A stretch of 64,000 nucleotides of DNA from Protopterus annectens (taxonomy: Eukaryota > Chordata > Ceratodontiformes > Protopteridae): the NCBI RefSeq assembly GCF_019279795.1, contig NC_056749.1, positions 573,208,855-573,272,854 of the forward strand, in the 5' to 3' direction. Under the pieces are notes generated by a model that did no database searches, had not been told where the DNA came from, and was given only the letters and a program-made list of their open reading frames with translations. Made by a program: the position numbers and the translations under genes. This document shows, piece by piece, positions 31,235-43,907 of this stretch. How positions within the stretch are numbered: position 1 is the stretch's first letter; each line of letters starts with the position of its first letter.

Positions 31235-33010
31235 GTACAGAAAGTTATGTTGCCACACTGTGGAAAGTATCACATATAATTCACCTCCACAAAGGCGGAC
31301 CCTACACAGAAATGAAAAATTACTTGCCCATAGCTACTCTCTCTCTCCACTCTACAAAATACTAGAGAGATGCATACACTCTCCGGTCTCAGACTACTTC
31401 TTTATCAACAACCTCCTTTCCAATACTCAGCATAATTTATGACAAAATCACAGCACCACCACTACCTTACTCTCCTTTACTAACAGTATCCCTCATCATT
31501 GAAACAATGGCTCTCTCACCTCTGCTACTTTCCTAGACCTATCCAAAGCATTTGACATGGTCCTACACAAACAACTTATCTCTGTCCTCAATAACCTATC
31601 CTTCTCGCAATCAGTCACCAACTGGTTTCAGAGTTATCTTTCTGACTGCCAACAATCCATTATATGGCAGAATGAGATATCTCCCCAAATACCTGTCTCC
31701 ATGGGGGTTCACCAAGGATCCATCCTTGGACCCCTACTCTTGTGTTTTTACCAATAATCTAGCCTATGCCAACAAACATGGCACACTCATACAATACGCC
31801 AATGACTCTACCATCTGCTCAGCCCAGTCACTACCCAAACTGCAAAAATTCGCACAGGAAGTATTTTCCTCTGTTGATACCTGGTTATCCGATGCCCAAT
31901 TAATACTCAACCCCAACAAAAGTAAACTACTCATATTCCAACCCACAAAACATACTCAAATCAACTCTCACTGTAACATCACAGCAAGAGACAACACCAC
32001 TATATACCCAACTGAACACACCAAATTGTTAGGAGTGGAAATAGACAATAAACTAAAATATGACATTCACATATCCATGACCTTACAAAAAGTACAGAAA
32101 AAACTAGGAGCGTTATACAGAAATAAGCAACTTCTCACCAAAGCAGCAAAGATTTGAATAGCAAATTACCACCGTATCTCCACCGTACTTTATGCCTCTC
32201 CAATATATACCAACCTAAGTCAATGCGATCTAAACAAGCTAAAAACCTGCTATAACAAAATCGCCAAATTCACCATAGGGGCATCAAACCGTAATCACCA
32301 CTGTCTCTCACTTGCTGAACTCAGCTGGCTTCAACTGCCTCACCTCCTTCAATGGTGTAAACTCTCACTCGCCCACAAACTAGTAAACCATCCACTAAAT
32401 GTCCCATCCCTCCAGAATGTATTCCAACCCTATGACACCAAGAGACCAGTAAGATGCAGCAACAAAAATCACTTGCAGATCACTAAAGCCAGTAACTGTG
32501 CTGGTGAAGCACTATTCTCTTGCACCATAGGTGAATTGTGGAACTCACTCTCACCCACAATTACCTCTGTACCATCATGCACCCACTTCAAAACTTTACT
32601 AAAAGCACACCGAAAAACATGCTGGCTATGCCCTTGCAACTCCCACTGTTGTATCACCCACCCCATCCAACCACTACCTTTCTTTACACTCCAGTAAGAG
32701 CCTTGATTATAGCAAGCTCAGATGCTCATAAGCATAGTACTTATTGTACATCAGGAATTTCTTATAGTAACATTTGTTAATGTCTGTTATGTAGTTCACA
32801 GATAAAGATAAGTTGTCTACTGATGTACTATGTTCTTCATCTGTAAATATGTTGTAAGCAATTGCTATGTAAATTGTTAATCGCTATGTATTCCAATGTA
32901 ACTACTGTCTGTTTATTTTAACTGTGGATCTTTTCTCCCCGGGCCTCCACTGAAAATGGACCTACATCCAGTCGGACACTCCCGGTCAACAAATATAAAT
33001 AAATAAAATA
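31235..33010 (+). mobile_element. L2-like LINE fragment (RT region and 3' tail)
   Basis: A second LINE family, distinct from CR1. RT motifs appear across shifting frames: KILERC, FLDLSKAFDMV (A), GVHQGSILGPLL (B) and YANDST (a YADDT derivative, C). The RT C-terminal region EALFSCTIGELWNSL follows. It ends with GGGCCTCCACTGAAAATGG, GTCGGACACTCC and a (TAAA)n tail. Lesions include the stop after FYQ and Asp-to-Asn in the catalytic motif. Confidence 0.75.
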
Positions 33011-33057
33011 AGAAATACTGAGCCAAGTACTGTGATATCATAAATAAGCTTAACACC

Positions 33058-34175
33058 CTAAATATCAACCCATTTGGCACATGATGGGTTGCAAACTGGC
33101 TCAGGGATAGAACTCACATGCTCAGAGTTGCGGGTGCCATGTCTGACTCTAAACAGATTACAAGTGTCATCCCACAGGACTCTGTCCTGTGATGCCTCTT
33201 GTTCGGTACATCCTTCTGAGGTACAGGCAGGCACGGGAGGACTGTGGCTGGCGAAGTTTGCAGAGGATTGCATACTGGGAGCCATAATGGACTCTCCGGC
33301 TGACACAAGCATCCTTCAGAAGGGTGTTACGGAGATGGATACCTGCTATCACAAACACGGCCTCAAGCTAAATGCCAAAAAATGTGTAGTCATCCCCTTT
33401 GGGAAAAATAAATTGCCCACAAATTACCACATAGGAGGAAATCTGCTAAGTCGGGAAGAAGTAATTAGGGATCTGGGGACACAAGTAGATAGTAACCTCG
33501 CCATTGACAATCACATTGCAAAGTGGTTAGAAAAACATTCTATATAGCTCACCTAATCACAAAAGGATTCACATCAAGATCAATAGACATCATTGTGCCA
33601 CTTTACTCATCAGGCCCATAATTGAGTACAATGCCCCATTTGGGATGTACATTACCAAACACCTGCAACAGCTGGTGAGACCTCAATATTACCTGAACAA
33701 GAGGATCGTGGGCCTCAAACAGTTGCCGTATGCAGCTCAACTAAAGAAAATCTACTCAGTTGTTTACCGCCTAGTCAGAGGCGACCTCTTGCCTGATGTA
33801 CAAGGCCATGTCTAACCCGTAACTAATGGACACGCTGCACCTCAAGAAAAACATGCATTATAGCTACACGCTCCATGGGATTTAAACCTCAGCACAGATA
33901 TAAATAGGACATGGAGGGATAGATTTATATACCAGAAGCTTCCCTCGCTCTTGAATAAAGTCCCGATCCATGTTAGGCAGAGCACCTCGGTGACTCTATG
34001 CAAGAGAGATTCTAGATGAGTGGAGGAGAAATTGTAAATTCAATACAGAGATCACTTCTTTGGCCCTGCTGGACAGGGGATCAGGAATCTAGTGTAAAAG
34101 GGAGGTGAAAGCCAACATATTCTGGCTAGGCTTCTAAATGCCCTAGGGCAGATAGTCTTGTACCCAGCTATGAAT
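33058..34175 (+). mobile_element. CR1 RT C-terminus and 3' end, degraded
   Basis: Directly follows the L2-like tail. Shows WVANWL-like residues, FAEDCILGAIMDSPADT (FADD degraded to FAED), HGLKLNAKKCVVIPFGKN and RDLGTQVDSNL, then a frame-broken 3' region ending GCAGATAGTCTTGTACC and CTATGAATGG. Confidence 0.82.
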
Positions 34176-35129
34176 GGAAGTCCCAGCCGACTGTTTTAAC
34201 ATGGCTATTGACTTACTGCCAGTACATAAACAAAAGAGAGTAGGATTGAATCAGATCTGTTGCATGTCTGAAACCTACTAACCACTACTATTAGTTTGAC
34301 AGAAACTACCGTGTCAGCATTGAAATCAGTAAAATACACATGCATTTACCAGTTTGCGATCTGTGCTTGCCTATTCTGTGTGTGTACTAATGCAATAAAG
34401 ATCCAGTGTGATTGCCAAATATTATATGTATGAGAAACATTGTCCAAAAGTAAGGCACACTGTACCGCAAGGAGCTTGAGGAATACCTTCCAAAATATAA
34501 ACCAATGTAAAACACCTTTTATATACAAGCTCAAGCCACTAACAGTCTGCTGAGCACATAAGACATACACAGATGAGCTGACCTTTTTGTAAATGGACGA
34601 ACAGTGAAGCCTGTGTGTGCACACCCTGCAGACAGTCACATACTCCACACTGGGAAAGGTAGCAGCATTCCACATTGTAGACATAGAAGGTTGATGGTTA
34701 TGACTCAAATCTTTTTCATCTGGGCTCCAACTTGTGCTCAAACATTTCTGATTTTATGACAACTATGATGATTACAGTAGGCTGAGTGCCAACTGCTACA
34801 CAGAAACGCCACCATTTCACTCTGTTGTTGCTTGTAAATCCTAACGTGTGTATAACATGTAGTAGTTGCATCTTTTGATTTGAACATTTGCCATTTTACA
34901 AATTTTTGGTAGTAACTCCTAAAGAAAAGAGACAAACACTGCTTGTGGAGCTGACACACCACATACACAGTGTGATTTCTTTGGTCTGCTGTAAAAGGTA
35001 AGTGATATGTCCAAAATAACTTACATTAAACAGCTTTCTTTCCTTATTTCCATAACCTCCCCACCTTCCTCCATACCCCATCCTTTGTAATGGCTAGTAT
35101 ATTTTGTTTTCCGGGTAGGATTTTAGCTT
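34176..35129. other. No gene recognised
   Basis: Several short ORFs without motifs on either strand. Confidence 0.4.
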
Positions 35130-35330
35130 GAAGATGTATTTGGTAAGTCAAAGCTGTGTCCCACAGTGCCATGTCTGATCTACAAAGGGGGGTATTGAGT
35201 ATGTGCCACCCCCTGATTGTTTATATGCCAGCTGACCGTGGTGTTGTCCGTCTTTATCAAAAGTTGTCCTGGATGAAGTAAGTCCTTGAAGGGTCTCAGG
35301 GCATTTTGAACAGCTAGCATGTCTTTCTAA
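35130..35330 (-). mobile_element. RNase H fragment, DIRS-like
   Basis: Minus strand: an E/D-MLAVQNALRPF block, LLIKTDNTTVSWHINNQG, then a frame change to GGTYSIPPF. The DN-T-V-x-x-IN-QG pattern is the RNase H core typical of DIRS-type elements. The neighbouring RT is not recognisable. Confidence 0.55.
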
Positions 35331-35544
35331 TCAATATGAATATGCATTTGTTTTGCGCTCCATATGCCCTGAATCCATCTTCGCGTCAAGTGTGCGCCCC
35401 AGGCATATTGTTATGAATCTGTTGTTAAAGTTTGGCTGCCAGGGGTTAGAGTTAAGGCCCATCCCATGTTTTGGTGACATGCCTTTGCCCACCAAACTAG
35501 CATTCATTAAATTTTCACGGTGTATTAATACGACCCTTCTGTAC

Positions 35545-35627
35545 ATGGGCCTCCGCTGAAAATGGACATATATCCAGTCAGACTGTCCCGTTCCAGAAAT
35601 CTTCAATAAATACATACAATAAACTAT
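35545..35627 (+). repeat. L2-type 3' tail, second copy
   Basis: GGGCCTCCGCTGAAAATGG, CCAGTCAGACTGTCCCG and a CAATAAATAC tail, matching the end of the LINE at 31-33 kb. Upstream DNA shows no LINE coding sequence, so this is either a heavily truncated LINE or a SINE using that tail. Confidence 0.65.
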
Positions 35628-36381
35628 ACATAAAAGATATGTATACTGATGTCAGGGAAAATGACTCTACTATTCATAGGGAAATAACTACCTGCACTGG
35701 TGCCGGCACCCTACTGGTAGGCTTAGCAGTGATCAGCCACATTTCTCTTTGATTTCCCTCTGTCACCTACTTACATACATTGTAACAATAGCAGCGATTG
35801 TATTTATGGTAATGACATTTGGGAAGGGCAGCTACTTTATTCACACGGTAGGAGTCATACCGGTGTAATACACATTGCCAGTGAGACTGTCTGGACCTAA
35901 ATGGACTCATGCATCTGCAAGCTGTGGGGGGCTGCACTCACTGACAAAAAAACACATAACAATCTTATCTGAAGCTAGCTATCTGTGAAGCTGAATGCAT
36001 TCATTCATCATTACCCTCCCCCTGGCTTATCACAAGGCCTGTTTTCAACTCATTCACTCCGGAGCAGCTCTTTTGAGTGTGCACCTTTAACCCCTAGTGG
36101 GCATGGCTTAAGCCTTTAAAAACTAAGTTATCACCTTACAGTTCTAAAAATTCTCATCGAGTGAGGTCAAATATCAATAGTGTTGTGTTTGCCATCACAT
36201 ATGGTTCAAGACAAAATACCCTGGTACCTTGTAAGTAACATGGCTTTGGAATTATTAATGCAAATATGATCAATATTTGACGCCTAGAGGAGCAGTAGGA
36301 GTTCACTGCAGAAGACGACTGGAGGAGCACTCGGCTGTAATGGATATTACAAAACATATACTGTATTACTCATGCATCATA
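35628..36381. other. No gene recognised
   Basis: Non-coding spacer between the L2-type tail and the CR1 3' end. Confidence 0.4.
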
Positions 36382-36491
36382 GGTTCATAGGTTCATAGGT
36401 TCATACTAGGCTATCTGCCCGAGGGCATTTACAAGCCTAGCCCATAGTTTTGTGGCTTACGCCACCCCTTTAGTATGGGGAACTATACCCA

Positions 36492-37919
36492 TTATTTAGC
36501 TGTGCCTCTGTTGAGCAGTGACACTGAGGTAATCCCTGGGGTATATCTGCGATCTCCCATCCATTGGTCAAGATTTCTCTTGAACAAGGCCAGCGAGGTG
36601 CTCTGCCTCACATATACCGGGATTTTATTCCACAGCATAGGGAGTCTTTGGGTGATGAATCTATCCCTCCAGCACATCCTATTAATAGCCGTGTCGAGGT
36701 TTAAGTCTCCCGCCCTTGTGGCTCTGACGGATCTAGATTTTTGAGGTGAAGCATATTCATCAAATCTGGGTTTGACATGGCCTTGTATGTTAGGCAAAGG
36801 TCACCTCTGAGCAAGCGGTGGCGACTGAATAGAGCTGGAGTTCTTTCAGTCGGGCAGCATAGGACAGATGTTTGAGACCCTTTATCCTTTTGGTGAGGAA
36901 CTTTTGTGGCCTCTCCAGCTGCTGCAAGTGTCGGGTCAGATACATTCGAATGGGGCATTGTACTCAATCATTGGTCTGATGAGTGATGAGTATAGGGAGA
37001 CTATGACCTCCCTTGATCTAGATGAGAATCCCTTCATGATAAGGTGGGCAATGTAGAAGGTCTTCCTAACTACTTTAGCTACATGGGTGTCGAATGACAG
37101 ACTACTATCAACCTGGGTCCCCAGGTCCCTGATAACTTCTTCTGTACTCAGTGGATTGCCACCTATTTGGTAGCTAGGGGTAACCTTGTTTTTCCCGAAG
37201 GGTATGACTATGCATTTTTGGCATTTAACTTTAGGCCATGGCTCTGGCACCAGTTATCCGTTTCTGTGAGACCCTTCTGAAGGATATCTGTGTCAGATGT
37301 GTTTTCTACTATGGCCCAGTTTGCAGTCATCTGCAAACTTTGTCAGCCATAACCCTCCTGTGTTTGCTTGTACTTCGGAAAAGTAGATGCCAAACAAGAG
37401 TGGGCCCAGGACTGAGCCCTGTGGTACACCACTTGTGACAGGCTTTGAGTCTGACATGGCGCCAGCAACTCTGACCCTGTGGGTTCTGTCACTCAGCCAG
37501 TTTGCAACCCATCTTGTGATGTATGGGTTAACATTTAAGCTGATGAGTTTTTCAATGATACCCGAGTGGGGTATTGTATCAAAGGCCTTCGCCAGATCGA
37601 GGTAGGCTGTATGGACTGCCTTTCCCTCATCAATGGCTTTGGTGACTGTTTGAAAAAGTCAACCAAGTTTAGAAGGCATGATCTGCCTTTGACAAAGCCA
37701 AACTGGGATGGATCCAAAGTCTGCAAATTCCCTATGTCTTTATTTATGAGGTCCATTATGATCCTCTCCATGGCTTTGCAGATAAGGCTTGTCAAGCTAA
37801 TAGGCGGTAATTTCCAGGGTCGGTGGAGGCACCGCCTTTGTGAAGTGGGACCACAGTTGCAGTGCGCCACTCCTGGGTACGTATCCAGAGGTAAGACTAT
37901 GATTAAACAGCTGTCCTAG
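36492..37919 (-). pseudogene. CR1 ORF2 reverse transcriptase, frameshifted
   Basis: Same motif order as the copy at 16.9-18.0 kb: NTASMGPDGVPGCVLHEL, ISLTSLICKAMERI, FGFVKGRSCLLNLVDFF, GVPQGSVLG equivalents near 37.4 kb, KCIVIPFGKNKVTPSYQ and RDLGTQVDSSL. At least four frame changes. Confidence 0.82.
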
Positions 37920-38159
37920 CTGTGGGTTTAATTCCTCGTTGAGTTCGTGGAGCACACAGCCGGGGACACCATCAGGTCCCATGGATGCTGTGTTTTTGCT
38001 TTGGAGAGAGCAGTTCTCACTTGGGCGTTGGAGATGTTTGGGGGGCTGCAATCGCTTGGTATAGATATCTCTCCTTTTGGGGGGGGAGAAGTTTGCACTG
38101 AACCTGTCAGCCAGTATGTTGGCAATGTCTGTAGGATCAGTAATCTTCACATCATTTTG

Positions 38160-39271
38160 AACTAGTTCTGAGCATATCTGGGAGTTTCCTCCCAGGTTTC
38201 TAACATAGCTAAAGAAGGCCTTATGATTGTCTTTTGAGTCTTTAGCTATTTTTCTCTCAAAATTTGCTTTGGATGATTTTATGAGAGCTCTTAGTTTTTA
38301 CTTATAGTGATCAAGGGTGTCTTACCTTTTAAGGATTTTGCTCTATCTTGTAGTAGCTTCCTCCTTTTGTTGTAGAGTTTGTTTATGGCTGGGGTCCACC
38401 AGAGTGGACGCTTGCCTTTGGTACAAAGAGTCTTTGTTTTGCTTGGGATTGCCTTATCCATGCAGTCCTGCAGGTGCTGGTAGAAGGCATTTGTAAGTGA
38501 TTCAGCGGCTTGAGTACTGTTTTCCGTCGGCTCGGGGCCTTAAAGGAGACCACACTAGTCTTTAGAAGTGTGAAGTCGGCTTTCGAGAAGTTCTTTACTG
38601 TGGTCTTTTTTATTTCAGGTGGGGGTGGGATGAGGACCTCCAGCGAGATTAGTTTGTGATCTGATCTCACCAGTGAGGGGTATACTTCCGGTGTTGAACA
38701 TTGTGCTCCCATGTTCGTGATATGAGATCAAGTATGTTTTCTCCTCTTGTGGGGATGGTGACTAGTTGTTCCATGGCATTTGAGTTTATGAATTCCAGGA
38801 ACTTTTGGGCTAGGGTGTTTGGGCTTGAGTAGTATTCCCAGTCTATATTAGGGTAATTGAAGTCACCTAGTATGATGGTGTTTGGTGATACATTTATCCC
38901 CTCTAGTGTTTTCAGGAAGGCCATGTGAGGTTCCTGAGTTTGTGAGGGTGGCCTGTAACATGCTACAATTTGCAGAGCAGTCTTGCCTATGGTTAATTGC
39001 ACCTGGATGGTCTCCGATGCATCGTGCGTTGCCACCAGTCTTGAGGTGTGGGTGTCTTTGATGAATATGGATACCCCCCCCCTCCTTTCTTGGTATTGTC
39101 CGGATTTTGGGGCCGCGAGCGATGATAAGAGGTAAAACCTGATAGTGCTGGGGTGCTCTCAGGAGCCTTGAACCAGGTTTCTGTCACTGCACAGACATCG
39201 ATGTTCTCCATACTGAGAAGGGCCTCGAGTGCGTGCATTTTGAGATTTAGACTTCTGGCATTGAGCAGCAT
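38160..39271 (-). pseudogene. CR1 ORF2 endonuclease and linker, frameshifted
   Basis: From MLLNARSLNLK (39271) through AVTETWF, LGDFNYPNIDW and VRSDHKLI to the PVWWTPAINKLY linker; breaks near 39060 (C-run), 38720 and 38520. Confidence 0.82.
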
Positions 39272-39300
39272 TACCCTTAGTTTTTTTCCTTTTTTGTGTT

Positions 39301-40288
39301 CTAGGGTGGTAGGTTTAGAATTTGAGCCTTGCCTAAAAAGGCACTATGGGGTGGCAAGAGCCTTTGCCAATATCCGGAATCCCAGGGTGACAGGTGCAAG
39401 CCGTCCCTTGCGAAGCAGCGTGGCTTGTCCAGCATGTCATCCCAGGCAGACAGACATTGGATCCCCTTTGAATGACACCAGAGTTTAAGCCAATTGTTAA
39501 AGCTGATCATCTTATCTCTGTATTGTGGCATCATTTTTGGTGAAGGTAGGATACTGCTCAAGGTCAGGGTCATACCTGTCTGGGCTACATAATCAGAGAG
39601 CTCCTCAATGTCTCTTTTCATGTAGTCCAAGGAGGTACGTCTCAGGTCGTTTACACCAGCGTGGACAATGACTGAGTCATATTTGTACCTGCTGTTGAGA
39701 GACCTGAGTGCTTGCGTTATGTGGCGGATTCTAGCGCCCGACAGGCAGCTTACTGTGACCTTCTCCTTACTCAGTCTGGTGGCGGGGCGTCAGTGTGTCT
39801 GACTATGGAGTCACCAATGACTAGTGTGTCTGGCATTGTGTTTGGCCTTAAGGGCTGTGACTGTTTGACACTCTGACTGTGAGGTCTATGTGTTGCAGGT
39901 GTTCTGTTCTGAGGTGGTGGTTGTTTGGGTGTCTGCTTTGGTGGCCTCTGCTGTTTTGGTAGATTTTTGATCAGAGCCTTGAGTATGTCTTTGTGTGTTT
40001 ATGTGTATGATTTGAGGTTGTGATGGTACTATGTGAGACTGGGTCTATAGTGTGTGTGGTAACCTTCTCCTCCTGACTGGTCTTGCCAGTCCTATGTTGA
40101 GAGAGCTCAGCCTCCAGTTTGGCCGTATAGTTGCATCTCTCGCATGTATTTGTGTTTTGTGGGAGGAGGAGAGGGTTGTCTGTGTACATGAGGCAATTGT
40201 AACATTGCCTCAGTATTCCCAGGTTCACCAGCTGAGCAGGAGAGGACACTAGCAACTGATCCCTCGACATGCTAGAAGGACTAGACAA
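39301..40288 (-). pseudogene. CR1 ORF1: zinc-finger plus SGNH esterase-like domain, broken
   Basis: N-terminus: CYNCLMYTDNPLL and CERCNYTAKLEAEL, a CxxC...CxxC zinc-binding pair followed by a coiled-coil-like segment. Then an SGNH-hydrolase-like domain: LVIGDSIV near 39810-39840 (block I, GDS), GVND near 39650 (block III) and ARDGLHLS near 39400 (block V, DxxH). CR1 ORF1 proteins are known to carry an esterase domain of this type. It should bind the element's RNA. Multiple frameshifts. Confidence 0.75.
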
Positions 40289-41030
40289 AAAAACTTTAAA
40301 AGAGATTCCGGGGGACGTGAGTGACCGAGAAATGGGGGTTTGCCTTTTTGGGGTGCTATCTATGAGTGCCGTATCAAGGTAATAAGTACTGTAGGAGCAA
40401 GTGCTAGGTTTAACAGATAGAGAAAAGTCTACTTGGAGTCAAGTAGAGATGATCTTTTTAGGTATTAGAGAAAGTGCTAGTAACAGGGATGCTTAAAGGT
40501 AAGATTGAAAAGAATGCACTCTGCAGTGTGCACTAGAGAAGTTAGATATGAAAGTAGGTAACTTGAGTTTTACCTGTTTAAAAAGTTAAGGTTTAGTGGA
40601 GAGTTACTATTTTTAAAACAGCAAGATGGACTGAAAGGGGTGGTTACTTTTGTATTTTGGTACTATGAAATACTGTAGGATGGCCAATAAATTTAAATAA
40701 TTCAAGGGGTGGGATTTCAAAAGTGATGGTTTTGTGATTACTCACATAAGCCAGTGAAAGTAGAGAGAAATGAGATATATGGTCAGATTAACATAAGAGG
40801 CGGGCAACTAGAAAGACAGTGGTATTCTGCCTGACTCAGAACAGAGAGCGCTGTGGTCTCTTTTGAAGTTTTAATATGCTGTTAAACAGAATGCAAGCAA
40901 AACACAAGGTAAAGAAAACAAACTACAGTATTCAAAATATAGAAAGGCAATACAGAGATACAAAAAATAACAGCAAACTAACCTTTCCTTCACAGCAAAG
41001 TGTAGCAGAGTCTGGATGAGCCTTTCTGGT
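40289..41030 (-). other. Probable CR1 5' UTR
   Basis: Non-coding sequence upstream of CR1 ORF1. It is not shared with the truncated copies; the start of the element is not precisely defined. Confidence 0.4.
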
Positions 41031-41040
41031 AAAAAGCCCT

Positions 41041-41110
41041 AGATCTGATCACGTAGCCCAGACCAGTATGACCCTGACCCTGAGTAGCATCCTGCCATCA
41101 CCATCACACT
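41041..41110 (+). repeat. CR1 ORF1 fragment, duplicated at 41886-41950
   Basis: Carries CTGATCACGTAGCCCAGACC and CCTGAGTAGCATCCTGCC, identical over about 60 bases to 41888-41950. A recent local duplication inside mixed LINE debris. Confidence 0.7.
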
Positions 41111-41119
41111 GTAGGTTCC

Positions 41120-41345
41120 CCACATTTACTACTGTATCCCACCTTGGACCCCATACACTTCAACAAATTCCATAACTACCAAGACAAAGCCACCCTCCTT
41201 GACAGTCTGGACCAATATGTCTTTGATTGTACCCTAATAAGCTGTGCCCAATCACTTCGACAATTACAAGAAATTAGCCGAGAATGTTTTTGAGCAACAG
41301 TGAAATGTCTAACTCACAATACTCGACAATAATACGATACAACCA
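41120..41345 (+). mobile_element. L2-like RT fragment
   Basis: Broken frame encoding a TLISCAQSLRQLQE-type segment similar to ICSAQSLPKLQKF of the LINE at 31.8 kb. Short and degraded. Confidence 0.45.
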
Positions 41346-41469
41346 ATGTTATTCCATTGGCCTAAAGCTACTCTGCCAATACCATTATTTAAAATGCAAC
41401 ACTACAATAAGAAGCATATTGCAGTCATTGCACAAACTAAACTATTAAGATTGATCATATGTCACAATA

Positions 41470-41538
41470 TGAAATTTGATACGGATGCCTGGTGTCAAAG
41501 TCATGGCCTCAATCTAAATGCCAAAAAGAGTCATCCCA

Positions 41539-41569
<31 letters not shown>

Positions 41570-43907
41570 CACCCAGAAATTACCACATTGGTGGCAGCCC
41601 CCTTAATACAGATGAGGTATTAAGAGATCTGGGGACCCATGTAGATAGTAATCTCTCCTTTGACAATGATATTGCCAAAGTAGTTAGGAAATCATTCTAT
41701 GTGGCCCATCCAATTAGTAATGGGTTCGCCATCTAGAAATACAGAGATTATAGTGCCCCTCCACCACATAACACAAGCACTCATGTCACTCCAGAACAAG
41801 TACAAATACATCTCTGTCATTGTCCATGTTGGTGTGAATGACCTGAGTCATACCTCCCTAGACTACATGAAAAGAGACATATAAGAGCTGTCTGATCACG
41901 TAGCCCAGACCAGTATGACCCTGACCCTGAGTAGCATCCTGCCATCACCAAGAATTATACCACGGTATAAAGAAAAAAATATCAGTATAACAACTGGCTA
42001 AGTTTCTGCTGTCATTCAAAGGGGATCCAGTGTCTATCTGCCTGGGATGACATGCTCGACAAGCCACGCTACTTCGCTAGAGACAGCTTGCACCTGTCAC
42101 CCTTAGGCTTTTGAATACTGGCCAAGGCTCTTGCCACCCCCATAGTGCCTTTTTTAGGCAAGGCTCAAAAGACAAACCCACCGCTGTAAAAAGCACAAAT
42201 AACAGAAAACTGAGGGTAATGCTACTCAGTGCTAGAAGTCGAAACCTCAAACTGCACGCACTCGAGGTACTCCTCAGTATGGAGAAAACTGATATATGTG
42301 CAGTAACAGAAACCTGGTTTAAGGCTCCAGAGAGCACCCCAGCACTACCACGCTACAACTCATAACATACATATTGGCCACAGAACCCGGACCGAAATAC
42401 AAAAGGCGGGGGCGTATTCATGTTCATCAAGGATACCCTCAACTCCAGGTTAGTGGCACAGCATGATGCTTCAGAAATCATCCACGTGCAACTAACAATG
42501 GTCAAAACTGCAATTCAAATTGCAGCTTTCTACAGATGACCCACCATGTCCCAGGACCCCCATTCAACATGGGAAATATACTGGTCCAAGCAAACACTCT
42601 AATATTGGGTGATTTCAATTACCCAGACATTAACTGGTAGGAATTCTTATGTTCTAATCCCTTGACTAACATTTCCTAGAATTTATAAACTCAAATGCCC
42701 TGGATCAACTGTTTAGTACTCCCACCAGAGGTGACAACATATTGGAACTGGTCATCACCAACATGGGCGACCGGTGTTACACACTGGAGGTCAACCCCTC
42801 ACTGGTAGATCTGACCAGAAACAATTCACTCTGGATATCCACATTCCGCCTACACCCACGGTCAAGGAAACTACCATGAAAAACTTTTAAAACGCAAAAT
42901 TCACATTACTTAAGATGGAGGTTGAAAGTTTCAAAGCAGCCATGCTAAAGGCTAACACTGTGCAAGCTGCAAAATCCTTTACTAATGCATTCTAGGGGCA
43001 CCTAGAAGAACGCATGGATCATGATATCCCAAGCAAAACCAAGACTCGCTCCTCGAAGAAAAGGAAACCAGTCTGATGGACCCCTGCCATAAATAAGCTA
43101 TACAATAGAAGGAGGAAACTGGTATAGAATGAGTAAAATGCCAAGAAGACAAGACATCCCTGATCAGTATCAGCAAGAAACTACGATCTCTCATAAAATT
43201 ATCCAAGGCTAGCTTCGAAAGAAAAATTGCCAAGGACTCCAAAGTTAACCACAAGGCATTCTTTAGCTATGGTCAGATCTACTCGGAGTTAGTGCAGAGT
43301 GGCACAAAATACACAGAACCAACTGATATTGCCAACATCCTGGCAGACATGTTCAGTGCAAACGTCACCCCCAAAAAGGCCCATAACCATTCCAGAATAA
43401 TGTAGAGCACCTGATATTATAGACACTCAGGTTAAAACAGCCATCTCCAAAGCCAAAAACACAGCATCAATGGGACCGGACGGTGCCCAGGCTGCATCCT
43501 ACATGAGCTCAAAGACAAACTAACTTCTCACCTAAACACACTGTTTACACTCAGTCTCTCCACAGGCTTACGTGCCCATAGAGTGGTGCACAGGAACGGT
43601 TATTCTGCTCTACAAAGGTGGAGCCACAACAGACACAGGGAACTATCACCTTATAAGCCTGACTAGCTTGGTCTTCAAAGCTATGGAGTGCATCATCATG
43701 GAACTCATTAACAGAGACATTGGTAACCTCTAAACAGTGGACCCTACCCAGTTCAGCTTTAAGGGCAGATCATGCCTCCTAAACCTGGTGGACTTCTTTG
43801 AGACAGTTACCAAGGCTATAGACAAGGGAAAGGTGGTACACACAGCCTACCTAGACCTTGCAAAGGCCTTTGACACCATTCCCCATTCTGGTATTACAGA
43901 CAAGCTC
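41470..43907 (+). mobile_element. CR1 mosaic, heavily degraded
   Basis: Order of pieces: RT C-terminal fragment 41470-41735 (HGLNLNAKK, interrupted by a run of about 23 A at 41547-41571); ORF1 SGNH piece 41755-42130 (VIVHVGVNDL, and a DSLHLS block in another frame); endonuclease 42180-42880 (MLLSARSRNLK, AVTETWF, LGDFNYPDINW); linker 42880-43250; and RT start 43440-43907 (SCLLNLVDFFETV, LDLAKAFDTIPH). Stops and frameshifts throughout. Confidence 0.75.

Larger units (their letters stand above)
36382..41030 (-). mobile_element. CR1-type LINE, near complete
   Basis: Minus strand, 3' microsatellite at 36382-36410 (four TTCATAGG-type units), ORF2 RT 36.8-37.9 kb, linker and endonuclease 38.2-39.3 kb, ORF1 39.3-40.29 kb and a likely 5' UTR to about 41.0 kb. 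All domains are present in order, which makes it the most complete CR1 here. Frames are broken at several points. Confidence 0.85.

Noticed and set aside
34346..34741. 131-codon minus ORF
   Set aside because: No motif, no support from neighbouring exons; treated as chance.
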